Positions 21,442 to 29,267 of a DNA stretch of 64,000 nt are shown here, in pieces; the first letter of the stretch is position 1, and each line of letters starts with the position of its first letter. Position numbers and translations under genes: made by a program. The notes under the pieces were generated by a model. It saw nothing but the letters and a program-made list of their open reading frames with translations, did not search any database and was not told where the DNA came from. Source of the stretch: Actinomycetospora sp. NBRC 106378 (GTDB lineage: Bacteria > Actinomycetota > Actinomycetes > Mycobacteriales > Pseudonocardiaceae); the NCBI RefSeq assembly GCF_030269685.1, contig NZ_BSTT01000018.1, positions 1-64,000 of the forward strand. Reading direction: 5' to 3'.

Positions 21442-22287
21442 CTAGACCGCGCCGACGGCGCCGAGGTGGTCGAGCGCGTAGCGCCCGCCCGCGCCGCCCC
21501 GCGGCCAGTCGACCACGTCGACGACGGGTCCGACGACCTGCAGCGCCTCGTGGATCGCGCGGCGACTGCGGGTGGTCAACCCGGCGAGGCCCCGGCTGTA
21601 GGTGCCGTCGAGCACGGCGGCCGCCCGGGGGTGGACGGGGGCGGCGTGCGTCGCCGCGATCAGGCTCCCCGGGGCGAGCAGATCCCGCCACCGACGCAGG
21701 AGAGCCGCGACGTCGTCGTGCACGAAGTGCAGCACCCCGCAGACGAGCAGGGCGATCGGACGGGTCGGGTCGAGCGAGCCGTCGATCTCGGGGGCGGCGA
21801 GGACGCAGTCGGGTGCGCGCAGGTCGCCCCAGGTCACGCTGACCTCCGGCGTGCCGGCGACCAGCTCGCGGGCGTGCGCCACGACCACCGGGTCGAGGTC
21901 GACGTAGGCGACGCGGGCGGCCGGGTTCACCGCGTGCACGAACCCGTGCACCGACTGGTTCGACGGGATGCCGCAGCCGAGGTCGAGGAACTGGTCGATG
22001 CCCTGCGCGTGGGCGTACCGCACGGCCCGGCGCACGAACGCGCGGTTGGCCCGGACGCGGGCCTCCACCAGGGGGTCGATCCGCAGCAGCGTGGCGGCGG
22101 CCTCCCGGTCGACCGCGAAGTTGGCGCTCCCGCCCAGCAGGACGTCGACGGTGCGCGCGAAGTTCGGCAGCTCCAGGTCGGCGGCGGTGGAGACGATCGA
22201 GTCCAGCTCCAGGCCGGCGTCGTGCGGGAGGCTCCGCGGGTCACGGGGGCCGGGCGGCGGCGGCGCGGGGAAGTACTCGACCTGCAT
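21442..22287 (-). CDS. DUF574-type SAM-dependent methyltransferase
   Basis: The 281-residue enzyme belongs to the actinobacterial methyltransferase group formerly DUF574. Seen are the N-terminal signature with LPNFARTVDVLLGGSANFA, the SAM-binding motif FLDLGCGIPS near residue 115, and acidic YVDLDPVVVAHA. Substrates of the group are unknown. The start ATG 22287 has AAGGAG upstream. Inverted GGCGACGATGTCGCC-type sequences lie in the shared region with the divergent PAP2-like gene. Confidence 0.85.
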   Translation of the reverse strand: MQVEYFPAPPPPGPRDPRSLPHDAGLELDSIVSTAADLELPNFARTVDVLLGGSANFAVDREAAATLLRIDPLVEARVRANRAFVRRAVRYAHAQGIDQFLDLGCGIPSNQSVHGFVHAVNPAARVAYVDLDPVVVAHARELVAGTPEVSVTWGDLRAPDCVLAAPEIDGSLDPTRPIALLVCGVLHFVHDDVAALLRRWRDLLAPGSLIAATHAAPVHPRAAAVLDGTYSRGLAGLTTRSRRAIHEALQVVGPVVDVVDWPRGGAGGRYALDHLGAVGAV

Positions 22288-22311
22288 GCTCACTCCTTCG
22301 GACGTGCTCAC

Positions 22312-22380
22312 CGACGATGTCGCCACGACACGTCGAGTCGTGAGCCCACGAACGAGTGAATTCGGGCGACGATGTCGCCC
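22312..22380. promoter_or_regulatory. Repeated CGACGATGTCGCC sites between divergent genes
   Basis: The 13-mer CGACGATGTCGCC occurs at 22312-22324 and 22367-22379, 55 bp apart. The second lies inside the palindrome GGGCGACGATGTCGCCC (22364-22380). The pair lies upstream of the DUF574 gene, as expected of an operator, but no dedicated regulator is adjacent. Confidence 0.5.
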
Positions 22381-22429
22381 GAGGGGCTGCTCCGGCCCCG
22401 ACCGTGAGCATCTGACCGACACTGGTGGG

Positions 22430-23005
22430 GTGACCGTCCTCGCCACCCGGGTCAGCGCGGTGAGCTCACCGACCCTCCTGCTCGCCGTGCTCTACCCGGT
22501 GGTCGGGGCCCTCGCGGCCGGGCCGCCCGGCATCGCGTGGTCGTTGCTCGGGATGGTGTTCACGGTGGTGATCCCGGCCGCGATCGTCGACGTCGGGGTG
22601 CGCCGCGGCCGCTACACCGACCACCACCTCTCCCGCCGTGAGCAGCGGGCCGTCCCGCTCGGGTTCGCGGCGCTGTCGGTGCTCGTCGGCCTCGGCGTGC
22701 TGTGGCTGGCCGGCGCGCCGCGGGCGATCGTGGCGCTGCAGGTCGCGGTGCTGGTCACGGTCCTGGTGGCCACCACGGTCACGCTGTGGTGGAAGGTCAG
22801 CTTCCACACGGCGGTCGTGGCTGCGGCGGCCGCCGTCCTCACGCTGCTCGGCGGTGGCTGGTGGGCGCTCGCCTGGCTCGCCGTCCCCGTCGTCGGGTGG
22901 GCCCGGCTGCGGCTGACCGCGCACACGCTCGCCCAGGTGATCGTCGGCGGGGTGCTCGGGGCGGGCGTGAGCGGGCTGGTGCTGATCATCGCGGGCGTAG
23001 CGTGA
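22430..23005 (+). CDS. PAP2-like membrane protein with reduced active site
   Basis: The protein has 191 residues and about five to six transmembrane segments. It resembles small PAP2 (phosphatidic acid phosphatase 2) proteins: KVSFHTAVVAAAA corresponds to the SGH region and RLRLTAHTLAQVIVGGVLG to the R-x5-H region. The first K-x6-RP motif is not visible and the Ser-Gly of SGH is Ser-Phe, so catalysis is doubtful. GTG 22430 is the likely start. The stop overlaps the next gene (GTGA). Confidence 0.65.
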   Translation: MTVLATRVSAVSSPTLLLAVLYPVVGALAAGPPGIAWSLLGMVFTVVIPAAIVDVGVRRGRYTDHHLSRREQRAVPLGFAALSVLVGLGVLWLAGAPRAIVALQVAVLVTVLVATTVTLWWKVSFHTAVVAAAAAVLTLLGGGWWALAWLAVPVVGWARLRLTAHTLAQVIVGGVLGAGVSGLVLIIAGVA

Positions 23006-23754
23006 GTCGCGTGGCGAGCACCTCCTGGGATCCCGCGCTCTACCTCGACTTCGACGACCACCGCTCCCGTCCGTTCGTCGACCTCCTCGCCCGGGTCGGG
23101 GCCCGCTCACCCCGGCACGTGGTCGACGCCGGGTGCGGGCCGGGCCACCTCACCGCCGTGCTCGCGGCGCGCTGGCCCGACGCCCGCGTGACCGCCTTCG
23201 ACTCCTCGCCCGACATGGTCGCCGCCGCCCGGGAGCGCGGCGTCGACGCCACCCGCCAGGACGTCGGGAGCTGGTCGCCGGAGGGTGACGTGATCGTCTC
23301 CAACGCCGTCCTGCAGTGGGTGCCCGGCCACCGGGCGCTGCTGCGTCGCTGGGTCGACGCCCTTCCCGACGCCGGGTGGCTCGCCGTGCAGGTCCCCGGC
23401 AACTTCACCGCGCCGTCGCACGTGCTCGCCCGCGAGGTCGCCGACCGGTTCGACGTGCCGCTGCGCGACGCCGCCACGGTCGCCGAGCCCGCGGAGTACG
23501 CCGGGGACCTGGCGGGCGCGTCCGCGGTCGACGTCTGGGAGACCACCTACCTGCAGCGCCTCACCGGGGAGGACCCGGTGCTGCGCTGGATCTCCGGGAC
23601 GGCGCTGCGCCCGGTGCGCGACGCCCTGTCCGATGCGGCGTACCGCGACTTCGTCGAGGTCCTCGCGCCCCGGCTGCGGGAGGCCTACCCGGCGAACCCC
23701 GACGGCTCCACCTGGTTCCCGTTCCGCCGGATCTTCCTGGTCGCCCGCCGGTAG
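23002..23754 (+). CDS. tam: Trans-aconitate 2-methyltransferase
   Basis: This is a SAM-dependent class I methyltransferase of 250 residues that methylates trans-aconitate, an inhibitor of aconitase. Family marks are WDPALYLDF at the start, SAM loop VVDAGCGPGHLTAVLAARWP, VIVSNAVLQWVPGH, and QVPGNFTAPSH; the last two are characteristic of Tam. GTG 23002 gives a GTGA overlap with the PAP2-like gene; GTG 23011 is an equally good start. Confidence 0.88.
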   Translation: MSRVASTSWDPALYLDFDDHRSRPFVDLLARVGARSPRHVVDAGCGPGHLTAVLAARWPDARVTAFDSSPDMVAAARERGVDATRQDVGSWSPEGDVIVSNAVLQWVPGHRALLRRWVDALPDAGWLAVQVPGNFTAPSHVLAREVADRFDVPLRDAATVAEPAEYAGDLAGASAVDVWETTYLQRLTGEDPVLRWISGTALRPVRDALSDAAYRDFVEVLAPRLREAYPANPDGSTWFPFRRIFLVARR

Positions 23755-23767
23755 CCCTCGGACGCCC

Positions 23768-24733
23768 TCACGCCGCGGCCCGGTGCGCCGCGTCGAAGTC
23801 GGCGATCAGCCCGTGCGGCGCGTCGTCGCCGAAGAGGCGCCGGTAGTTGTCGGACTCGGTCGCCGCGGCGGCCGCCCGGGGGAAGAGGTCCCGCTCGTAC
23901 TCGGTCAGGGCGGCCTCGGGGTCGTCCGGGTGCGCGGCCAGGGCACGGCCGAGCTCGGCGCCGTCGAGCATCGCGACGTTGGCGCCCTCGCCGTTGGGCG
24001 GCTGCAGATGGGCCGCGTCGCCGAGCAGTGTCACGCCCGGCGTGCGTTCCCAGCGGTGCCCGGCCGGCAGGGTGTGGATGCGACGCACCACCGGCGGCGT
24101 GCCCCGTCCGGTGATCAGGGCCGTGAGCGCCGTGTCCCAGCCGTCGTACTCGCGCGCGACGCGGGCCGTCGTGGCGGCGGGGTCGGTGCCGTCGAGGCCG
24201 TCGGCCCAGTCCGGCGGCACCAGCATCTGGGCCCAGGCGTGCAGTCGGCCGAAGCGTTCGCGGTGGACCATGATCCCGCGGCCGGGGGCGAGGGCGAGCG
24301 TCGTGCCGCCGCCGACGAGGGCGGCGGCCGCCCGGTGCTGCTCGCCGTCGCGGTCGAGATAGGTCTCGACCATCGTCACGCCCGCATAGGTCGGCGTCGC
24401 GTCGGAGAGCAGCGGGCGGATCCGCGACCACGCGCCGTCGGCGCCGACCAGGACGTCCGTGTCCCGCGTCGCGCCGTCGGCGAGGGTCAGCTCGTGGCGG
24501 CCCGCGCCCCGGTCCCGCACGGCGCGGACCCGGTGTCCCCAACGCACCGTGCCGGCCGGGAGCGCGTCGAGCAGGACCGACCGCAGCTCCCCGCGCTGCA
24601 CCTCGGGGTTCTCGCCGCGGTTCTCGTCGGGCAGGTCGAGCAGGACGGTCCCCGACCGGTCGAGGATGCGGTAGGCCTCGCGCCCGGGCAGGACGAGGTC
24701 GGCGAACGCGTCGCCCAGTCCGGCGGCCGCCGG
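23768..24733 (-). pseudogene. 5'-truncated FAD-dependent aromatic monooxygenase
   Basis: Homology to PHBH-type flavin monooxygenases begins abruptly at about 24733 (AAGLGDAFADLVLPG) and continues to the normal C-terminus, with the internal VLVGADGAWSRIRP and the FAD-ribityl motif GVTLLGDAAHLQPPNGEG intact. The N-terminal 70-90 residues with the GxGxxG dinucleotide loop are missing. In their place stands a minus-strand fragment of a TetR gene in another frame. GTG 24601 could start a 277-residue remnant, but it could not bind FAD normally. Confidence 0.75.
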
Positions 24734-24853
24734 CCCAGGGGTGCGCGGCGATCGCGTCGAACAGGGCGAGGGCGAGCGCCCGGAGGGTCTGCCGCGGGTC
24801 GGGACCGGCGACCCCGTCCAGGGCGCGGGCGAGCACGTCGTCGGTGGCCGTCA
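24734..24853 (-). pseudogene. Inverted internal fragment of a TetR regulator
   Basis: On the minus strand about 40 codons read DDVLARALDGVAGPDP, then TLRALALALFDAIAAHPWAG. This is the helix 4-6 region of the TetR ligand domain (the reactivating ALxAHPW pattern). There is no HTH upstream, and downstream the frame collides with the monooxygenase remnant. The matching C-terminus lies on the opposite strand starting at about 24844, so the gene was broken by an inversion. The ends are approximate. Confidence 0.6.
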
Positions 24854-25098
24854 ACTACGTCCTCGGGGTCGCCGGTCAGAACGCCGCCGACGCCCGGCTC
24901 CTCGCCGAGCGGCAGGAGGGCCAGGAGACGTTCCTCGCGATGGTCGCCACCGAGTGGGAACGGCTCGACCCGGCCCGGTACCCGCGCCTGAACCGGGCGG
25001 CGTCCGCGCTCGCGGAGCCCGACGACCGCGCGCAGTTCCTCGCCGGCGTCGACCTCATCCTGACCGGCGTCGCCGCCCTCCACGGTGATCGGCGCTAG
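24844..25098 (+). pseudogene. C-terminal fragment of the same TetR regulator
   Basis: About 84 codons read AVNYVLGVAGQNAADARLL, then GQETFLAMVATEWERLDP and a typical final helix with FLAGVDLILTGVAAL. This is the distal ligand domain of a TetR protein with no DNA-binding part. It begins where the inverted internal fragment ends on the other strand. The stop overlaps the stop of the amidohydrolase gene. Confidence 0.6.
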
Positions 25099-26171
25099 GC
25101 CTCCACCCGCGCCGGGGCCAGCAGTTCGACCGCGTTCCCGCCCCGGATCGCCTCGGCGTCGGCCGGGTCCAGCCCGGCGGCGGCGAGCCGGTCCAGCGGG
25201 TCGGTCACGGCCATGTCGAACGGGTAGTCGGTCCCGAGCAGCACCCGGTCCGCGCCCGCCGTCGCGACGAGGTGCCGCAGCGCCTCCGGGGTGTAGACGA
25301 GCGCGTCGAACCACATCCGCCGCAGCGCCGTGCTCGGCGGCGCGGGCGCGGCCCGGTCGTCGGGCCGGGCGTGCCAGGCGTGGTCCTGCCGGGCCGTGCC
25401 GGACGGGAAGAAGCCGCCGCCGTGCGCGGCGAGCAACCGCACCCCCCTATCGGCGTGCTGCCCTTCTGTCGGGAGAAGACCGGCAGCGACCAGCCGGGAG
25501 AGGGCCACCGTCGTCTCGACGGGGTTCCCGACCGTGTTCGACAGGTAGCCGACGTCGAGCCGCTCTCCGAGGGTGCAGCCCCACGGGTGCACGAAGACGA
25601 CCGCCTCGAGCTCGGCCGCCGCGGCCCAGAAGCCGGCGAGGTCGGGATCGTCGAGTTCCCGACGGCGGGCGTCGGGTCCCGTCACGTGGGTGGAGACCTC
25701 GACGCCGCGCAGCCCGTCGCGGACGGCCGACCGCAGCACGTCGACGGCGAGGTCGGGGTGCTGCAGCGGGGCGGTGCCGAGGCCGAGGAGGCGGTCGGGG
25801 GCGCCGGCGCAGTGCTCGAGCACGCCGGTGTTGACGGCGTCCGCGTAGGCGAGCGCGAGGTCACGGTCGGCCCACGGGTGGTGGATCGGCATCGGGCTGA
25901 CGAGCTGCCGCTCGACGCCCGCCGCGTCCATGGCCGCGAGCCGGTGGTCGAGGCGCGTCAGGGCGAGGCCGAGCGCCGCGATCTGCTCGCGGTTGACCCG
26001 ACTGCTCGCCGCCCCGGCCGCCCGGCCCTCGACGGCACGGGCCGCCCCGAGCTCGGGCCGGTCGGCCACCAGCGCCTCAGCGGCCGGCACGAGCAGGTGC
26101 GCGTGGACGTCCGTGGTGGGACTGGCAGGGCTGGCGGGGCTGGTGGGGCTGGCAGGGCTGGCGGCGCTCAT
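25095..26171 (-). CDS. Amidohydrolase-2 family (ACMSD/decarboxylase-like) enzyme
   Basis: This is a 358-residue metal-dependent hydrolase or decarboxylase of the ACMSD-like amidohydrolase family. The first metal motif H-x-H is DVHAHLLVP near residue 22. Further metal and active-site pieces are VVFVHPWG, LLAAHGGG and LLGTDYPFDM. Relatives decarboxylate aromatic or muconate acids, which fits its place as the last gene of the catabolic operon. The ATG overlaps the FAH stop (ATGA). Residues 3-18 are a Ser-Pro-Ala low-complexity run encoded by a short tandem repeat. Confidence 0.8.
   Translation of the reverse strand: MSAASPASPTSPASPASPTTDVHAHLLVPAAEALVADRPELGAARAVEGRAAGAASSRVNREQIAALGLALTRLDHRLAAMDAAGVERQLVSPMPIHHPWADRDLALAYADAVNTGVLEHCAGAPDRLLGLGTAPLQHPDLAVDVLRSAVRDGLRGVEVSTHVTGPDARRRELDDPDLAGFWAAAAELEAVVFVHPWGCTLGERLDVGYLSNTVGNPVETTVALSRLVAAGLLPTEGQHADRGVRLLAAHGGGFFPSGTARQDHAWHARPDDRAAPAPPSTALRRMWFDALVYTPEALRHLVATAGADRVLLGTDYPFDMAVTDPLDRLAAAGLDPADAEAIRGGNAVELLAPARVEA
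26124..26163. repeat. GGGCTGGC short tandem repeat in amidohydrolase 5' end
   Basis: About five near-identical 9-bp steps (GGGCTGGCA/G/T) encode the Ala-Ser-Pro run at the amidohydrolase N-terminus. Copy number changes in threes would keep the frame. Confidence 0.6.
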
Positions 26172-27175
26172 CGGTGTGCCCTCTCCGGTGGCAGGAAAGC
26201 GTCGTTGCTGTCGTCCGGTGGCAGCAACGACGCTTTCCTGCCACGAGGGGAGGGGCCACGGGGCTGAGGACGGGCCCGCGGGATCGGGGTCGGCTCGACG
26301 CCCGGGACCACGCGGCTGGTCAGGGTGCCGATGCCCTCGACCGACAGGGAGACCACGCTGCCCGGCCGCAGCGGCGGGAGCTCGTCGTGCGACACCCCGC
26401 GGCCCCAGAGCTCGCCGAGGCACCCGCCGTGTCCGCAGGTGCCCGAGCCCAGCACGTCGCCGGGGCGGACCTCGGTGCCCCGCGAGGCGTACGCGACCAG
26501 GTCACCGAACGTCCAGCCCATGTTCGAGAGCCGGTCGGTCCCGACGACCCGACCGTCGACCCGCGCCTCCAGTGCCAGGTCGAGGTCGCTGAACTCGTCG
26601 GCGGTGACCAGCCACGGTCCCAGGGTGGTCGCGGTGTCCTTGCCCTTCGCCGGCCCGAGCCCGACCTGCATCTCCGCGGCCTGCAGGTCCCGCGCCGACC
26701 AGTCGTTCATGATCGTGAACCCCGCGATCGCGGCCGCCCCCTGCTCCGGGGTGAGGTCGCGACCGGTGCGGCCGACCACCGCGGCCACCTCGAGCTCGAA
26801 GTCGAGGACGGCCGAGCCCGGCGGCATCGGGACGTCGTCCGCCGGGCCGAGCGTGGCGTACGGGTTGGAGAAGTAGAACGCGGGCGCGGCGTACCAGGCG
26901 TCGGGGACACCGGCGAGCTGCCGCATGCCCTCGACGTGCTCCTCGAACGTCACGAAGTCCCGCACGGTGGGCGGCTGCAGCGGGGCGAGCAGCCGCACGT
27001 CGTCGAGGGCCACGGCCGGCGCCGACAGCGCGGCCTCGCCCGCCTCGAGCAGGGTCCCCGCGCGCAGCAGGTCCAGGACCGAGTCCGCGGCGTCCAGCAC
27101 GTGCACGGCGTCGTCGACGACCCGCCCGACCCGCACCGCCCCGGCGTCGGGAAGGAGGACCGTGGCGATCCGCAT
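26168..27175 (-). CDS. Fumarylacetoacetate hydrolase family protein 1
   Basis: This is an FAH-fold enzyme of 335 residues (hydrolase, hydratase, decarboxylase or isomerase of a ring-cleavage product). Metal ligands lie in LDFELEVAAVVGR and the following NDWSARDLQ; GKDTATTLGPWLV and GSGTCGHGG are family landmarks. The start shares one base with the dioxygenase stop (TGATG). The last 20 or so residues are encoded by a 23-bp-stem palindrome, an odd extension beyond the family end, after which the stop overlaps the amidohydrolase ATG. Confidence 0.85.
   Translation of the reverse strand: MRIATVLLPDAGAVRVGRVVDDAVHVLDAADSVLDLLRAGTLLEAGEAALSAPAVALDDVRLLAPLQPPTVRDFVTFEEHVEGMRQLAGVPDAWYAAPAFYFSNPYATLGPADDVPMPPGSAVLDFELEVAAVVGRTGRDLTPEQGAAAIAGFTIMNDWSARDLQAAEMQVGLGPAKGKDTATTLGPWLVTADEFSDLDLALEARVDGRVVGTDRLSNMGWTFGDLVAYASRGTEVRPGDVLGSGTCGHGGCLGELWGRGVSHDELPPLRPGSVVSLSVEGIGTLTSRVVPGVEPTPIPRARPQPRGPSPRGRKASLLPPDDSNDAFLPPERAHR
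26188..26244. repeat. 23-bp-stem hairpin inside the FAH coding sequence
   Basis: A perfect 23-bp inverted repeat has an 11-nt loop; the arm starts GTGGCAGGAAAGCG. It lies entirely in the 3' end of FAH 1 and is read in frame. It resembles the intergenic hairpins elsewhere in the window in size but not in sequence. Confidence 0.85.
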
Positions 27176-28110
27176 CAGACCGGGGGGGCGACGAAGACGC
27201 CGCGGTCGGGGTCGTTGAACGACTTCTTCGCGACGAACTCGCTCATCGGGTTCGCCGTACCCCACTGGTCGGAGACCATCGGGTCGGTGAAGTCGTGCAG
27301 CGACGGGTGCCAGGTGTCCTCGTCGAGGCACTCCAGCTCGGTCGTGTACTCGACGGTGTTGCCCTGCGGGTCGAGGAAGTAGGAGAACGTGTTGTTCCCG
27401 GCCAGGTGCCGGCCCGGGCCCCACACCTTCTCCACCCCCGCGCGCAGCAGCCGCCCGGTGCCGCGCATGTACTCGTCGATGCCGCGCAGCTCGAACGACG
27501 CGTGGTGCAGCGACACGTGCGGGCAGCGCGCGATCGCCAGCGAGTGGTGCTGGGGGTTGCAGCGCAGGAAATACATCATCTCGCCCATGTGCGGGGAGAA
27601 CAGCGTGTCGGAGAGCGTGAAGTCGAGGTGGCGGTCGTACCAGGCGACCAGCGCCTCCGGCTGCGGCGAGTTGATCACCACGTGGGAGAGCTTCACCGGG
27701 ACCGACTCGCCCTCCTCGATCTTCCGGTGGGCCCGGAGCGCGACGTCGGCGGACACCTCGATCGTCCGGCCCTCGAGGTCGAAGAACCGGAAGCCGTAGC
27801 CCCCGCCCGGCGTCTGGAGCTTGTCCGGGGTGGAGACGAGGGTGACGCCCTCGCGGCCGAGCTTCTCGGCGAGCGCGTCGACGTCGGCCGGGGTCTCCGC
27901 GCCGAACGCGATGAGGTCGACCCGCTTCTCGGCGTCGGCGCGCAGCCGCACCTGGTACTGCTCCGGCGAGCCCTGCGCCGCGAGGAAGGCGATCCCGGTG
28001 TCGGTCGTCTCGGGCACGAGCTGCCAGAGGTCGGTGTAGAAGGCGAGCTGGCGGTCGAAGTCGGGCACGCCGAGGTCGACGTGCCGGAGGTGGGTGATCA
28101 GGCGGTCCAT
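27175..28110 (-). CDS. Type I extradiol ring-cleavage dioxygenase (VOC/BphC-like)
   Basis: It should cleave a catechol-type ring next to the hydroxyls using Fe(II). The 311-residue protein has two VOC domains; the catalytic C-terminal one carries the 2-His-1-Glu ligands in KLSHVVINSP, SLHHASFELR and GNTVEYTTELE. The N-terminal domain starts ITHLRHVDLGVPD. A start ATG with GGAG upstream follows a 42-bp gap from the monooxygenase stop. The substrate is not evident; it is the key enzyme of the operon. Confidence 0.88.
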   Translation of the reverse strand: MDRLITHLRHVDLGVPDFDRQLAFYTDLWQLVPETTDTGIAFLAAQGSPEQYQVRLRADAEKRVDLIAFGAETPADVDALAEKLGREGVTLVSTPDKLQTPGGGYGFRFFDLEGRTIEVSADVALRAHRKIEEGESVPVKLSHVVINSPQPEALVAWYDRHLDFTLSDTLFSPHMGEMMYFLRCNPQHHSLAIARCPHVSLHHASFELRGIDEYMRGTGRLLRAGVEKVWGPGRHLAGNNTFSYFLDPQGNTVEYTTELECLDEDTWHPSLHDFTDPMVSDQWGTANPMSEFVAKKSFNDPDRGVFVAPPV

Positions 28111-28152
28111 GGGGGCTCCGGGAAGGGCGAGCGAAGCGACGGGGGATCGAAC

Positions 28153-29265
28153 TCAGGGGCGCTGCGCGAGCAGCGCGGAGGTGCGGCCCATGAGGCCGGG
28201 GACGTCGGCGTGCGGGTCGGCGTCGAGCAGCCAGCGCGCCAGCTGCACCGACCCGCTCACCACCGCTCCGGCCCGTTCCCGACGGCGGGTGGCGTAGGCC
28301 GCGAGCGCGGCGTCGAGTTCCTCGTGGCCGGTCAGCTCGTCGACCAGGACGCTCGCGTCCTCCAGGGCCATCGCCGCGCCCTGGGCCAGGGTGGGCGGGC
28401 AGGAGTGGGCGGCGTCGCCGACCAGCACGACCCGCCCGCGATGCCACGGCCCGTCGACGAGGTGGTGGGTGAACCACGTGTAGTTGACCCGGTCGGCGTC
28501 GGTCATGCGCTCGCGGATCTCGGTCCACGGCCCGCCGTACTGCGCGGCGAGTTCCCGCATCGTCGCCAGGCGGTCCTCCGGGCCGAGGTCGGTCCGGTCG
28601 GTGGCGTCCTCGACGAGGTACGCGTAGATCGAGTCGTCGCCGGTCGGGCAGTACCCGGCGATGTGGGCGGCGCCGCCGTAGGTGAGGTCGGTGCGGGTGA
28701 TGCTCTCGGGCCGCGTCGTGAAGACCCGCCAGATGCCCATGCCGACCGGTTCCGGCGTCGTCGTGATGCCGAGGCGGGCGCGGATGCGGGAGTTGAGGCC
28801 GTCGGCGGCGACGACGAGGTCCCAGGTCCCGCGGGTCCCGTCGTCCAGGGTCGCACCTCCGTCGGGCGCGACCTGCGTGACCCGTGTGCCCGTCCGCACC
28901 TTCGCGCCGGCGGCGCCGGCCTGCTCCAGCAGCAGCGTGGCCATGACGGCGCGGGGCATCCCGACCGTCGCCGGCAGGTCCGGCCCTCCGGTGCGGGCGT
29001 CGGGGATGACGGCGAGGACGGTCCCGTCGGGCGTGCGCAGGCCGACCTCGTCGAAGGCGTACCCGTGGGCGAGGATCGCGTCGAGGACGCCGAGCTCGCG
29101 GAACACCCGCAGCGCGTTGCCCTGCAGGGTGATGCCGGAGCCGGCGGACCCGACGTCGGCGGTGGCCTCGACGAGGTCGACGGCCACGCCCGCGCGGGCG
29201 AGCAGGATGGCGGCGGCCGCCCCGGCGGCCCCGCCGCCGACGACGAGTGCTGAGCCGATCATCAT
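28153..29265 (-). CDS. FAD-dependent aromatic hydroxylase
   Basis: This 370-residue class A flavin monooxygenase carries all three fingerprints: GxGxxG as VVGGGAAGAAAAILLARAG at the N-terminus, the DG motif VVAADGLNSRIRARLG near residue 155, and GD motif VVLVGDAAHSCPPTLAQGA near 280. It likely hydroxylates the aromatic substrate to the diol used by the dioxygenase. Either ATG 29265 or GTG 29271 (GTGA overlap with the cyclase stop) may start translation. Confidence 0.87.
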   Translation of the reverse strand: MMIGSALVVGGGAAGAAAAILLARAGVAVDLVEATADVGSAGSGITLQGNALRVFRELGVLDAILAHGYAFDEVGLRTPDGTVLAVIPDARTGGPDLPATVGMPRAVMATLLLEQAGAAGAKVRTGTRVTQVAPDGGATLDDGTRGTWDLVVAADGLNSRIRARLGITTTPEPVGMGIWRVFTTRPESITRTDLTYGGAAHIAGYCPTGDDSIYAYLVEDATDRTDLGPEDRLATMRELAAQYGGPWTEIRERMTDADRVNYTWFTHHLVDGPWHRGRVVLVGDAAHSCPPTLAQGAAMALEDASVLVDELTGHEELDAALAAYATRRRERAGAVVSGSVQLARWLLDADPHADVPGLMGRTSALLAQRP

Positions 29266-29267
29266 GG

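Noticed and set aside
23768-24601. Intact 277-residue monooxygenase starting at GTG 24601
   Set aside because: It lacks the FAD-binding N-terminus, and homology continues upstream of 24601 into the scar, so the gene is truncated.
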